DNA of 22,334 nucleotides from Thermofilum sp. ex4484_15. Its GTDB lineage: Archaea; Thermoproteota; Thermoprotei; Thermofilales; EX4484-15. The position numbers were made by a program, and so were the translations under genes. Location of the stretch: positions 1 to 22,334 of the forward strand of contig NJEH01000001.1 in NCBI GenBank assembly GCA_002254595.1, written 5' to 3'. Positions 15,376 through 22,334 of the stretch are shown piece after piece. The notes beneath the pieces were generated by a model. That model was given only the letters and a program-made list of their open reading frames with translations. It did not search any database and was not told where the DNA came from. Each line of letters starts with the position of its first letter. Positions within the stretch are counted from its first letter, which is position 1.

Positions 15376-15741
15376 ATGGAGGACGATTTGGAATTAATTA
15401 AGATGAAGAAATTACTCTCCTTAAGGAGGAGCTTACTGAGTAAAACTGTTAAGAGAAGTGACGAAAACCCTAGAAATTTAGTACTTAAATACTTAACCCC
15501 TAAGGGTAAGGAGCTATTGAAATTAGCTGAGGAACAATACCCAAAAGTAGCCGAAGTCATAGTGAAGGAGCTAGCTAGATTAATTAGGGATGGTAAATTA
15601 AGAGAGACTATAGATGGTTATACGCTATACCAAGTCTTCGAGGAATTAGGTTTCCCGATAAGGGTTAAAACCAAGATAGTGATAAAGGAGAAAGGTAGAG
15701 CTAAATCCATAGCTGAAGCCTTAAAGGAAGGGTTAAGCTAG
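15376..15741 (+). CDS. PDCD5-like small DNA-binding protein (tentative)
   Basis: 121 charged residues. The start MEDDLELIKMKKLLSLRRSLL resembles the N-terminal helix of archaeal PDCD5/TFAR19 proteins (a DELE-(I/L)-R-x-(R/K)-KL pattern). The core YLTPKGKELLKLAEEQYPKVAEVIVKELARLIRDGKL also has the PDCD5 order: LTP, a helix, then a helix ending in a glycine turn. The C-terminal part (IRVKTKIVIKEKGRAKSIAEAL) is longer than usual and lysine-rich. The protein is small, helical and without cysteines. The PDCD5 link is by pattern only; it could be a distinct crenarchaeal family. It is convergent with PolB1 and overlaps it by four bases. Confidence 0.6.
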   Translation: MEDDLELIKMKKLLSLRRSLLSKTVKRSDENPRNLVLKYLTPKGKELLKLAEEQYPKVAEVIVKELARLIRDGKLRETIDGYTLYQVFEELGFPIRVKTKIVIKEKGRAKSIAEALKEGLS

Positions 15742-18335
15742 AGGAAGGAATCCATACTAGATGCTCCTAATATTTTATCGAAATCTATACCCAGTGCCTC
15801 CAATACCTGCCTACAGGTAGTTTCTATATGGGCTAAGTACTTTTCCTCGTCTATCTCATCTATCCTAGCCAATTGTACGGGTTTTACCCCTAAGGAGCTC
15901 CTAACCTTTACGAAACTAATGATGTCCCCTGCTTCTATTTGTATGCCGTACTTCTCCAATTGTCTAGCAGCCTTCACATGTTGAGGCGTATTCTTAACGT
16001 ACTCCTTAAGTGGTTTAGTTAACGCTACCCTAAACGCTAATTCATCCAATGAATAAGCCCTACTCTTCAACTTAAGGTAACTCCTCCGGGTTACTTTCCC
16101 TATTTCCTCTAGGGCTCTCTCTAAACTATTTATATCCTCGGCTTTCATTATTATCGAAGAAATTTCATTAAATAACTCTTTAATGAATTCAGGCGTATTC
16201 CTCTTCTTACCTACCAACCCTTTAACATCTATCCCTCCATCCTTTAGTATCCCTAAATAATTCTTCTTCCTACCGCTAAAAGCCACTAATCTATAGACTT
16301 TATCTACGTCTAAGTCTATCCCTAACTCCCTCTCTGACCAAGCTAATAACTCGCTAATTTTATCCTCAGTAGGCCTCCAAAGGAAAACGCTATCGGTATC
16401 CCCGTAGATCACCATTAACCCTAATTCATAAGCCTTCTTAATGGTCTTGATTATGGCATATCTACCTAAAGCTGTCGTGGATTCAGCTACCGGAGGGCAG
16501 TAAAGTGGGAAGTTAGAAGATCCGAAGACCCCATAGGATGCGTTAATGAAAACTTTTAACGCTTGTTGAACTACCTCGTAGAAGAGCCTTAGATCTTCCC
16601 TTTTCTCCTTTTTAGCTAGGGGTTTATAGATACGTACTCTGAAGTCCCTTAAGAAGCCTACGATAGTAGACATTAACCCTCTATTCTTCTTACATACCCA
16701 ATGGGTAGTACCTGGTATTCTATTGGACTTGCATTCCTCATGTGGGCACCTAACTGTTTCGTAGGAAAGGTTCCACTTCTTAATTACTGAAGGATATAGG
16801 GAAGCGAAATCTAATACTGTTACGTCGAAGAAGATACCGGGTAATGGATTTATGACTATAGCGCCTAAGTACTTCTTACCTTTAATAATCGCCTTAGTGG
16901 AAACTACCCCCTTCCTAGCTAATAGATCCTCAGGGTTAGGTATTAGGTAACCCTTCCTCCTATGTTCAAAGTAAAGTAAGTTCTTAACCCAATTGGATAT
17001 TCCAGTCCTAGTTAAGTCCTCTATGGGCAACTTCGATATCCTCGATAGCATTATGATTAAATTTATGGTCGTATTATTGTTATATCGGGCGAGTTTTAGG
17101 GTCAGGTCGGCATCCCTAAAGCAATACTTAGCTAGCTCCAAATAGTTCAATTCGGATATGGGCTTATCTAACTTCACCTTACCCACTCCTAGGAGGGCGG
17201 AAGAAATGGAATCTAGTGTTTTAACTTCCCTATATTTATTTTTGAAAGCATAAACTTGCATCGCATGGTTCTCAAAAAACTTGTAAAGGTCTATGTGAAT
17301 CCCTATCCTAAGGGATGCCGCGTCGGATGTTAGGACTATCGGTATATCCCTTTTATCGAAACCTAACTTTAAAGCCCTATGGTATAGATAATTTAAGTCG
17401 AAATTATCGCCATTAAACGTAAGGAGTATAGGATAAGAATTAATTATCTTAAATGCCTCCCTTAGTAAGTCGCTTTCCTTTTTATAATACTTTAAGCTTA
17501 CCTTCCCATCCAGATCCTTAGGCTTCCCCCCCTTAGCCTCCCCCCTATCTAGTAATAAGACCTCCTTAAAACCGTCATTAGATGAGAAAGCTATAGCTAT
17601 AACGGGGTAGGGGGCTTCCTTAGGGTTGGGTATCCTATTAGCGACAGGAGAATGGACCTCTATATCCATAGCTAACATCCTCATCTCAGGTATAGGGGCT
17701 TGAAGTAACTTAACCCATTCTAAAGCCTCGTCCCTTACATCGCTTAAACCGTAAAGCCTATCTACTAGCTCAATTAATTTCCTAGGAAGCTTAAAGTTGA
17801 CAGGCACCAACTTACCCTTTTCGATCCTATAGTACATGCATGGGATTAGGCCGGTATCGTAGATGTAACAATGGTGGTACTTTATCTTAGCTTCCCAAGC
17901 TCTAGGCAGGAGCTCCCTTATGGATCCTCTAGATCCACCTATCGATAAGGGATCTAAGGCTACTACCTTCGTCATCACCACTTTCTTGTCACTTAAAGCG
18001 TCATACTTTACTACCCTCTCAAAGTGATCGAACCCCTTATGTGAAACCACCTCTGAATGGTTTGATATTATTTCCTCAGGCGATATATCGGTTAAACAGT
18101 AAGGCTTATGACCGCTATTGTCGTACCAGAAGTAAATTTTGCCGTTGGAAGGATCGTAAAGCTTAACTAAAGCCTTACGTTTCTCCCCAGAATAAGTTAC
18201 TGATAATATTACACAGGGTCCCGTATCGCTAGGGGTCTCTATTTCCTCCCGCCCCTTTATTACCCCTTCCTTAGGGAACTCCTCCCTCTTCTTCTCCCCC
18301 TCCCTTAAGTAGTCCTCTAACGAAGGCGTTCCCAC
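15738..18335 (-). CDS. polB1: Family B DNA polymerase PolB1 (Dpo1 type)
   Basis: Main replicative polymerase type of Crenarchaeota, 865 residues, closely following Sulfolobus PolB1 in order and length. Exonuclease motifs: Exo I MDIEVHSP with Asp224/Glu226, Exo II FNGDNFDL (307-314), Exo III YCFRDADLT with Asp408. Polymerase motifs: A DFASLYPS (509-516), B KVFINASYG (594-602), C YGDTDS (644-649). Cys530, Cys535 and Cys548 lie in an insert between motifs A and B. The C-terminus reads SSMDSFL, a degenerate counterpart of the SIDSFF segment of Sulfolobus PolB1, which may contact the clamp. There is no intein. The start is GTG 18335. The 3' end overlaps the convergent PDCD5-like gene by four bases. 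Confidence 0.97.
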   Translation of the reverse strand: MGTPSLEDYLREGEKKREEFPKEGVIKGREEIETPSDTGPCVILSVTYSGEKRKALVKLYDPSNGKIYFWYDNSGHKPYCLTDISPEEIISNHSEVVSHKGFDHFERVVKYDALSDKKVVMTKVVALDPLSIGGSRGSIRELLPRAWEAKIKYHHCYIYDTGLIPCMYYRIEKGKLVPVNFKLPRKLIELVDRLYGLSDVRDEALEWVKLLQAPIPEMRMLAMDIEVHSPVANRIPNPKEAPYPVIAIAFSSNDGFKEVLLLDRGEAKGGKPKDLDGKVSLKYYKKESDLLREAFKIINSYPILLTFNGDNFDLNYLYHRALKLGFDKRDIPIVLTSDAASLRIGIHIDLYKFFENHAMQVYAFKNKYREVKTLDSISSALLGVGKVKLDKPISELNYLELAKYCFRDADLTLKLARYNNNTTINLIIMLSRISKLPIEDLTRTGISNWVKNLLYFEHRRKGYLIPNPEDLLARKGVVSTKAIIKGKKYLGAIVINPLPGIFFDVTVLDFASLYPSVIKKWNLSYETVRCPHEECKSNRIPGTTHWVCKKNRGLMSTIVGFLRDFRVRIYKPLAKKEKREDLRLFYEVVQQALKVFINASYGVFGSSNFPLYCPPVAESTTALGRYAIIKTIKKAYELGLMVIYGDTDSVFLWRPTEDKISELLAWSERELGIDLDVDKVYRLVAFSGRKKNYLGILKDGGIDVKGLVGKKRNTPEFIKELFNEISSIIMKAEDINSLERALEEIGKVTRRSYLKLKSRAYSLDELAFRVALTKPLKEYVKNTPQHVKAARQLEKYGIQIEAGDIISFVKVRSSLGVKPVQLARIDEIDEEKYLAHIETTCRQVLEALGIDFDKILGASSMDSFL

Positions 18336-18593
18336 TACTTATCGCCTTACAAGGGATTAAAGGAGTAAAAGGCTTTAAGTATTGCCCTTAAAATACCCCT
18401 AAGGACCATTCAAATCAAACATATGGTACTATTTCATATTCTTTCGATACAAAATATGGAGGATAGAAGTTAATCGGAGTTAAAATAGCGCCTGGAGATA
18501 GAGATTTTACTTACAAGAGAGCTTTGAGGCTTAAATAAGGAATATATAAAATTAATGAATCGAGATTCTTAAGTTTCGGTGCCACAATATTAT
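18336..18593. promoter_or_regulatory. Divergent promoter region, PolB1 / TIP49
   Basis: On the minus strand ACTTAAAG (18373-18380) is about 40 bases before the PolB1 GTG, implying a leader of some 15 bases. On the plus strand TAAGGAATATATAAAATT (18535-18552) contains a strong BRE/TATA element, implying a TIP49 start site near 18570 and a leader of about 45 bases. The 150 bases between hold no open frame longer than a few codons and no RNA gene that I can recognise. Confidence 0.55.
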
Positions 18594-18608
18594 CACCCCT
18601 GGGGGGTG
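18594..18608 (+). promoter_or_regulatory. GC-rich hairpin covering the TIP49 ribosome-binding site
   Basis: CACCCC (18594-18599) can pair with GGGGTG (18603-18608) across a three-base loop. The right arm is the likely ribosome-binding site, seven bases before the TTG at 18616. Folding would hide it. A role in controlling translation is inference. Confidence 0.4.
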
Positions 18609-18615
18609 TAATACC

Positions 18616-19968
18616 TTGTCGAGTCCTACGCTTTCCACGGAAAGGGAGAAATTCGTAAGGATAAGTATTCATAGCCACATTAAGGGTTTAGGTCTTAAGG
18701 ACGGTAGGGCTTTACCTAAAGGAGGCGGTTTAGTAGGCCAGGTGAAGGCTAGGGAAGCGGCCGGTATAGTAGTTAAATTAATTAAGGAAGGTAAAATGGC
18801 GGGTAGAGGCGTGTTATTAGCTGGACCTCCAGGTACGGGTAAGACCGCGCTAGCTATAGCAATAGCGAAGGAATTGGGAGAGGATACACCCTTCGTAGCC
18901 CTTTCAGGTTCCGAGATATACTCCGCTGAGGTAAAGAAGACGGAAGTATTAATGCAAGCTTTAAGGAAGGCAATAGGCGTAAGGATACACGAATTTAGGA
19001 AGATATATGAAGGTATGGTAACCAAGATGGAGATAAGATTCGGTAAGCACCCCTATAACCCATACCAGCAGATACCCATAGGGGCTACTATAACGCTTAA
19101 GACTAAGGTTGAGGAGAGGACCTTTCAAGTAGACGAAGGGATAACGGCTGAACTACTAGCTAAAGGAGTTAATGAGGGCGACGTTATATGGATAGATTCC
19201 GAAACTGGAAAAGTAACTAAAGTAGGTAAAAGCGAGGAGAGCCCCTCTAAGTACGATATATCCTCCGTTAAAGTAGTCCCTATACCTAGTGGTAGCATAA
19301 TTAAGGAGAGAGAATTCATCTACACGGTTTCCTTACACGACTTGGATTTAATGAATGCTAGGAGCGGTAGTCTATTAAGTTTATTATTCGGCGGAGGTGA
19401 AGAAAGGGAAATACCGCCCGAAGTTAGGAAGAGAGTGGATGAAACCGTTAGGGAATGGGTAGATAACGGGAAGGCGGAGATCCTGCCTGGCGTACTCTTC
19501 ATAGATGATGTACATATGCTTGATATAGAGGCCTACAGTTTCCTCTCTAGAGCTATGGAGAGCGATTTAGCCCCTATAATAATACTAGCTAGCAATAGGG
19601 GCTTTACCAGAATAAGGGGAACCGATATAATCTCTCCCCACGGCATACCTCTAGATCTACTTGATAGATTACTTATCATAGAAACTAAACCTTACACCAA
19701 GGATGAAATAAAGGAAATACTTAAAATAAGGGCGGAGGAGGAAGGGGTAGAATTAGAGGAAGGAGCTCTAGAGCTCCTAACGACGATAGGTTCTGAGAGA
19801 AGCTTAAGATATGCCACTCAACTATTAGCTCCCGCTAAGGTAATAGCTCAAGGTAGGGGTTCCAAGGTAGTAACGAAGGAGGATGTGGAGAAAGTGAAAG
19901 GATTATTCACCGATGTAAGGGAGTCTGCGAGGTACCTAAAGGAATACGAGGAGTCTTTCCTTAAGTAA
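18616..19968 (+). CDS. TIP49/RuvB-like AAA+ ATPase
   Basis: Archaeal relative of eukaryotic Rvb1/Rvb2, 450 residues. It starts with the family block SIHSHIKGLGL (17-27), then GLVGQVKAREAAG, Walker A GPPGTGKT (70-77), the OB-fold insertion domain (about 125-235) and Walker B LFIDDVHMLD (294-303). The usual DEVH is DDVH here, so the catalytic glutamate is replaced by Asp298. Sensor 1 is ASNRG (325-329), with Asn327. The arginine-finger and sensor 2 regions (LLDRLLI, SLRYATQLL) follow. In eukaryotes these ATPases serve chromatin remodelling and assembly of large complexes; the archaeal role is not settled. The start is TTG 18616 behind a possible hairpin. The end overlaps the convergent membrane-protein gene by eight bases. 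Confidence 0.93.
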   Translation: MSSPTLSTEREKFVRISIHSHIKGLGLKDGRALPKGGGLVGQVKAREAAGIVVKLIKEGKMAGRGVLLAGPPGTGKTALAIAIAKELGEDTPFVALSGSEIYSAEVKKTEVLMQALRKAIGVRIHEFRKIYEGMVTKMEIRFGKHPYNPYQQIPIGATITLKTKVEERTFQVDEGITAELLAKGVNEGDVIWIDSETGKVTKVGKSEESPSKYDISSVKVVPIPSGSIIKEREFIYTVSLHDLDLMNARSGSLLSLLFGGGEEREIPPEVRKRVDETVREWVDNGKAEILPGVLFIDDVHMLDIEAYSFLSRAMESDLAPIIILASNRGFTRIRGTDIISPHGIPLDLLDRLLIIETKPYTKDEIKEILKIRAEEEGVELEEGALELLTTIGSERSLRYATQLLAPAKVIAQGRGSKVVTKEDVEKVKGLFTDVRESARYLKEYEESFLK

Positions 19969-20419
19969 CTTTAAGGGCATGCCTACGTTTAACTACCTCG
20001 ACTATAGAAGCTATTATCGTTAGAACGGCTACTACCTGGCCTAAATCCAAGTGCATATCGGAGTACTTCCCCTCGAAGAAGAGGAAGGGTGCTATGTTTA
20101 TTTTCACGCCGTATTTCACTACCTGTCCTAACGAAAGGTAATGGAAAATTACGAAAGGTATTGAGGATAAGATCATAAAGCAGAAAGCTAATTCGTACCC
20201 TAATACGTAACCTATCGCCGATAAAAGCCATATGAAGGAATTTATAAAAGCTATTCTCCAATAGGGATACCAGTTCCAATTCGAATAAGCGTAAAAACTA
20301 CTAACGGGTATCAAGGCTATATAATTCTCTAAGGGGAATTTATACGAAATTATCGAAGCCACTATAACCGTTACTAAGGAAATTAATAACTTCTTACCCG
20401 AGATCTTCAAGGCCTCCAC
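19961..20419 (-). CDS. Small multi-pass membrane protein of unknown function
   Basis: 152 residues with about five hydrophobic segments near 10-27, 30-45, 56-76, 77-95 and 125-143, rich in aromatic residues. There is no recognisable catalytic motif, except a lone HLDLGQ before the last segment. The start is GTG 20419, or the nearby TTG three codons later, which has GGTGGAGG just upstream. Its start overlaps the end of the site-2 protease gene by 13 bases, so it is probably translated with it and may be a partner or substrate of the protease (inference from position only). An overlapping minus-strand frame at 19989-20279 has no such hydrophobic pattern and is rejected. Confidence 0.75.
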   Translation of the reverse strand: MEALKISGKKLLISLVTVIVASIISYKFPLENYIALIPVSSFYAYSNWNWYPYWRIAFINSFIWLLSAIGYVLGYELAFCFMILSSIPFVIFHYLSLGQVVKYGVKINIAPFLFFEGKYSDMHLDLGQVVAVLTIIASIVEVVKRRHALKVT

Positions 20420-21588
20420 CTCTGCATGTAGAGGAAGGCAGGACCTATGTTGAGTATAAATATAATCGCCATATAACTAAATAAGGTTAACTCCAATGCC
20501 CTAGCTAGCTTACCCTTAACAAACCTCCTAATGACCTCCGAAATTATTTTACCACCATCGACCAGGTAAGTAGGCAACATGTTTACGACGGCTACGGTCA
20601 AGCATAAGTTAATAGTCCAAACCATAACATTGGAGATAAATGACGTGAGGGGTACGGGAATAACCCCCCTAAAGAATTTAAAATCATAATAGTTTGACAT
20701 CTCTATCCCTATAAAGGGCCTAGTAGGATCGCGTGGATGCCTACCTAACTTTAACTTTATTTTTAATAGTGATGCCCCTCTCCTAATCCTCAAGGTTATG
20801 AATTGTCCAGGTTGGAATTTATTTAGTGCTTTAATTATATCGTTTATACTATTTACCGTAGAGCTATCTATACCTATTATGATGTCATTAGCCATTAAAT
20901 GGGCTTGAGCTGGAGAGCCGCTAACGGTCCTTACGACTATTACTCCAGCAGGGGAGAAAAGAGAAGTTAGTAGCAGTATCGTTAATAACCCTACGTATAG
21001 ATTAGCTACAGAACCCGCTGCAAGTACCTTAAATTTAACTTTAAAAGACGCTTTGTTGAATTCGTTCTCGGAAGGTTCTACGAAGCCTCCGGGTAATATG
21101 AATAGTAATAGTAAGCCGGCCGAGGAAAGCGGAATGCCCTCAGCCGAAGCTGCTATACCGTGGGCTAACTCGTGACTTATAAGTACTATCGCTAAGGCTA
21201 CTAGTAAGTAGGGTAGGGAATTTAAGCCTATATTAAAACCTGGTATTATTGGTTGAACCGGTACGTAAGCCTTGGACCTCGAAAAGAAATGTATTGTGTT
21301 TACATGGAAGAACCAAATACCGAACGCCATTAGTATTATCGAAAGGAATGAGCTAATGTAAAAGAACTTATCCCAGAACCTTCTATATCCTTCTCCTATT
21401 TTCTCTATGAAGGAGTTTAACCTCTTAGTCCTAATCAGTAATAAGAGGAAATCTATAGTTATCCCTTTCTTCTCCAACTTCATACCTAATGGCGTTAACT
21501 TAACGAGGTATAACGCTACCCAGAATGTAAAAACGTAAAGGAGGAAAGAAGCCATACTCCCTGAAGGCTTAGGTAAGGGTAAACTCAA
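20407..21588 (-). CDS. Site-2 protease (M50 family) with PDZ domain
   Basis: Intramembrane zinc metalloprotease of 393 residues that cuts membrane-bound substrates inside the bilayer. The active site HELAH (His139, Glu140, His143) lies in a hydrophobic segment, and the third ligand motif NMLPTYLVDGG (336-346, Asp344) is intact. PGGFVEP (166-172) follows the first core helix. A PDZ domain sits between the core helices at about 215-285 (GVIVVRTVSGSPAQ to IRRGASLLKIKLKLG). There are N-terminal membrane segments around 13-30 and 76-95 and C-terminal ones near 314-334 and 365-385. The start is TTG 21588, or ATG 21555. It overlaps the upstream gene by 20 bases and the downstream one by 13, forming a tight three-gene operon. 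Confidence 0.93.
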   Translation of the reverse strand: MSLPLPKPSGSMASFLLYVFTFWVALYLVKLTPLGMKLEKKGITIDFLLLLIRTKRLNSFIEKIGEGYRRFWDKFFYISSFLSIILMAFGIWFFHVNTIHFFSRSKAYVPVQPIIPGFNIGLNSLPYLLVALAIVLISHELAHGIAASAEGIPLSSAGLLLLFILPGGFVEPSENEFNKASFKVKFKVLAAGSVANLYVGLLTILLLTSLFSPAGVIVVRTVSGSPAQAHLMANDIIIGIDSSTVNSINDIIKALNKFQPGQFITLRIRRGASLLKIKLKLGRHPRDPTRPFIGIEMSNYYDFKFFRGVIPVPLTSFISNVMVWTINLCLTVAVVNMLPTYLVDGGKIISEVIRRFVKGKLARALELTLFSYMAIIFILNIGPAFLYMQRWRP

Positions 21589-22318
21589 GTCCTACACCAC
21601 ACTCAGTTACTAAATCGCGAGGCATTATAATTTTTCTCCTAATGAAGGGTGAGGTACAATGTAAGGGTATTAAGTACTTTAGGTTTAAACGCTTTATATA
21701 ATGCCTTAAGTTCTTAAGCCCTATATAATCCCTAGCTGAAAGATGTAAACCGCCTATGAGGGCCTTAGGCTTCCTAGAAATACTTAAAGCCCCTTCAAGG
21801 AGTCCTTCAAACCCATATGCCGCGCAGCCTATAGCTATTAACGAAGATGAATCGCGGAACTTTATCACCATAGCATGCTCCTTAAACCATTTAGTTCCTC
21901 TTACCCCTGTAGAGTAAACATAGGCGCTTAATTTGGTAGGGTTGATGGATTCAATTATCCTTAAGTTCTTAAGGTCCTTAGGCCTATACAGTGTAAGGCT
22001 TTCGGTAAGAGGGGGCGAGTATACCATCTTGGGACTACATTTAGTCGAAAGCTCATCTAAGGATGCCGCGTGAGGTTTCTTCCAATTAGAGATAAATATA
22101 TAATCTAACTTCCCTAAATTCACTCCTAACTTAATAGCATTGTGAAGGAGTATTTTAAAGGAAGGACCTACGTCGAAAAGTACCCTTTCCGTTTCTCCCT
22201 TACCCTTTATCTCAAAATATATTGAAAGGCCGTGAGCTGGTAGCAGGTTTGTGTATTTAAGTGACCTATCATCTATCAATACCTTAACCTTTACCTCCTC
22301 GGCCGTTTTTAAAGTCAC
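21569..22318 (-). CDS. Metallo-beta-lactamase-fold protein with degenerate metal site
   Basis: 249 residues. The frame of the archaeal MBL subgroup related to methanopterin-biosynthesis-like hydrolases can be followed: VKVLIDD (11-17), AHGLSIYFE (28-36), RVLFDVGPS (45-53), LLHNAIKLGVNL (57-68), IGCAAYG (163-169), GGLHL (189-193) and PLHCTS (218-223). The metal-binding HxHxDH block is replaced by NWKKPH (78-83), and the later GCSH is GCAA, so four of the usual ligands are gone while the final His residues remain. It is probably not a normal hydrolase. GTG 22318 is preceded directly by an in-frame stop, so the gene does not extend further. It is the first gene before the site-2 protease. Confidence 0.85.
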   Translation of the reverse strand: MTLKTAEEVKVKVLIDDRSLKYTNLLPAHGLSIYFEIKGKGETERVLFDVGPSFKILLHNAIKLGVNLGKLDYIFISNWKKPHAASLDELSTKCSPKMVYSPPLTESLTLYRPKDLKNLRIIESINPTKLSAYVYSTGVRGTKWFKEHAMVIKFRDSSSLIAIGCAAYGFEGLLEGALSISRKPKALIGGLHLSARDYIGLKNLRHYIKRLNLKYLIPLHCTSPFIRRKIIMPRDLVTECGVGLEFTLT

Positions 22319-22334
22319 CTAGTAAATAGGACTA

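Noticed and set aside
18336..18615. Gap between PolB1 and TIP49 as a possible replication origin
   Set aside because: No repeated origin recognition box is visible and no Orc1/Cdc6 gene is nearby. Two promoters account for its content.
19989..20279. Alternative minus-strand frame of 96 codons inside the membrane-protein gene
   Set aside because: The other frame gives a coherent membrane protein coupled to the protease gene. This frame is charged and patternless.

Overview
The window looks like the chromosome of a TACK archaeon (Thermoproteota, Crenarchaeota-type), probably thermophilic. The evidence is a Sulfolobus-type family B DNA polymerase (PolB1/Dpo1), a helicase-less crenarchaeal XPF nuclease, a TIP49 (RuvB-like) AAA+ ATPase, an Lhr-type helicase, a family 4 uracil-DNA glycosylase, the two-subunit aconitase X of the archaeal mevalonate route and a geranylgeranyl reductase-like enzyme. 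Base composition is moderately low in GC, GTG and TTG starts are frequent, and promoters are archaeal TATA boxes 25-40 bases before the starts. I cannot name the genus. I see no tRNA, rRNA, CRISPR array, transposon or integration site.

Layout. (1) 1-669, minus: 5' part of a glycerophosphodiester phosphodiesterase that runs off the left edge. (2) 937-2327, minus: a decayed GH5-like glycoside hydrolase with one nonsense codon and at least three frameshifts, the only broken gene in the window. (3) 2402-5856, plus: an ABC-2 exporter (ATPase and two permeases, overlapping) followed by a leaderless GNAT acetyltransferase. (4) 5837-8914, minus: Lhr helicase and a small four-cysteine protein. (5) 8998-11546, minus: an operon of an HTH regulator, aconitase X large and small subunits, and uracil-DNA glycosylase. 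It diverges from (6) 11621-12850, plus, a geranylgeranyl reductase-family flavoprotein. The two sides share a short palindromic promoter. (7) 12821-13754, minus: a cysteine-rich zinc protein overlapping XPF. (8) 13895-15741: a winged-helix protein, a secreted orphan and a PDCD5-like small protein. (9) 15738-18335, minus: PolB1. (10) 18616-19968, plus: TIP49 ATPase. (11) 19961-22318, minus: a metallo-beta-lactamase-fold protein that has lost most of its metal ligands, a site-2 protease with a PDZ domain, and a small membrane protein, all overlapping.

Two themes stand out. One is an information-processing neighbourhood (Lhr, UDG, XPF, PolB1, TIP49) interleaved with isoprenoid and lipid genes. 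Aconitase X leads towards isopentenyl phosphate and the reductase family saturates isoprenoid lipid chains, so the HTH protein between them is a natural candidate regulator of lipid supply. The other is extreme compaction: all five convergent gene pairs overlap at their 3' coding ends, by 20, 30, 38, 4 and 8 bases. Nothing here is clearly a new defence or mobile system. The best leads are the pseudoenzyme plus site-2 protease operon, the divergent isoprenoid promoter with its HTH gene, and the 3' overlap pattern.
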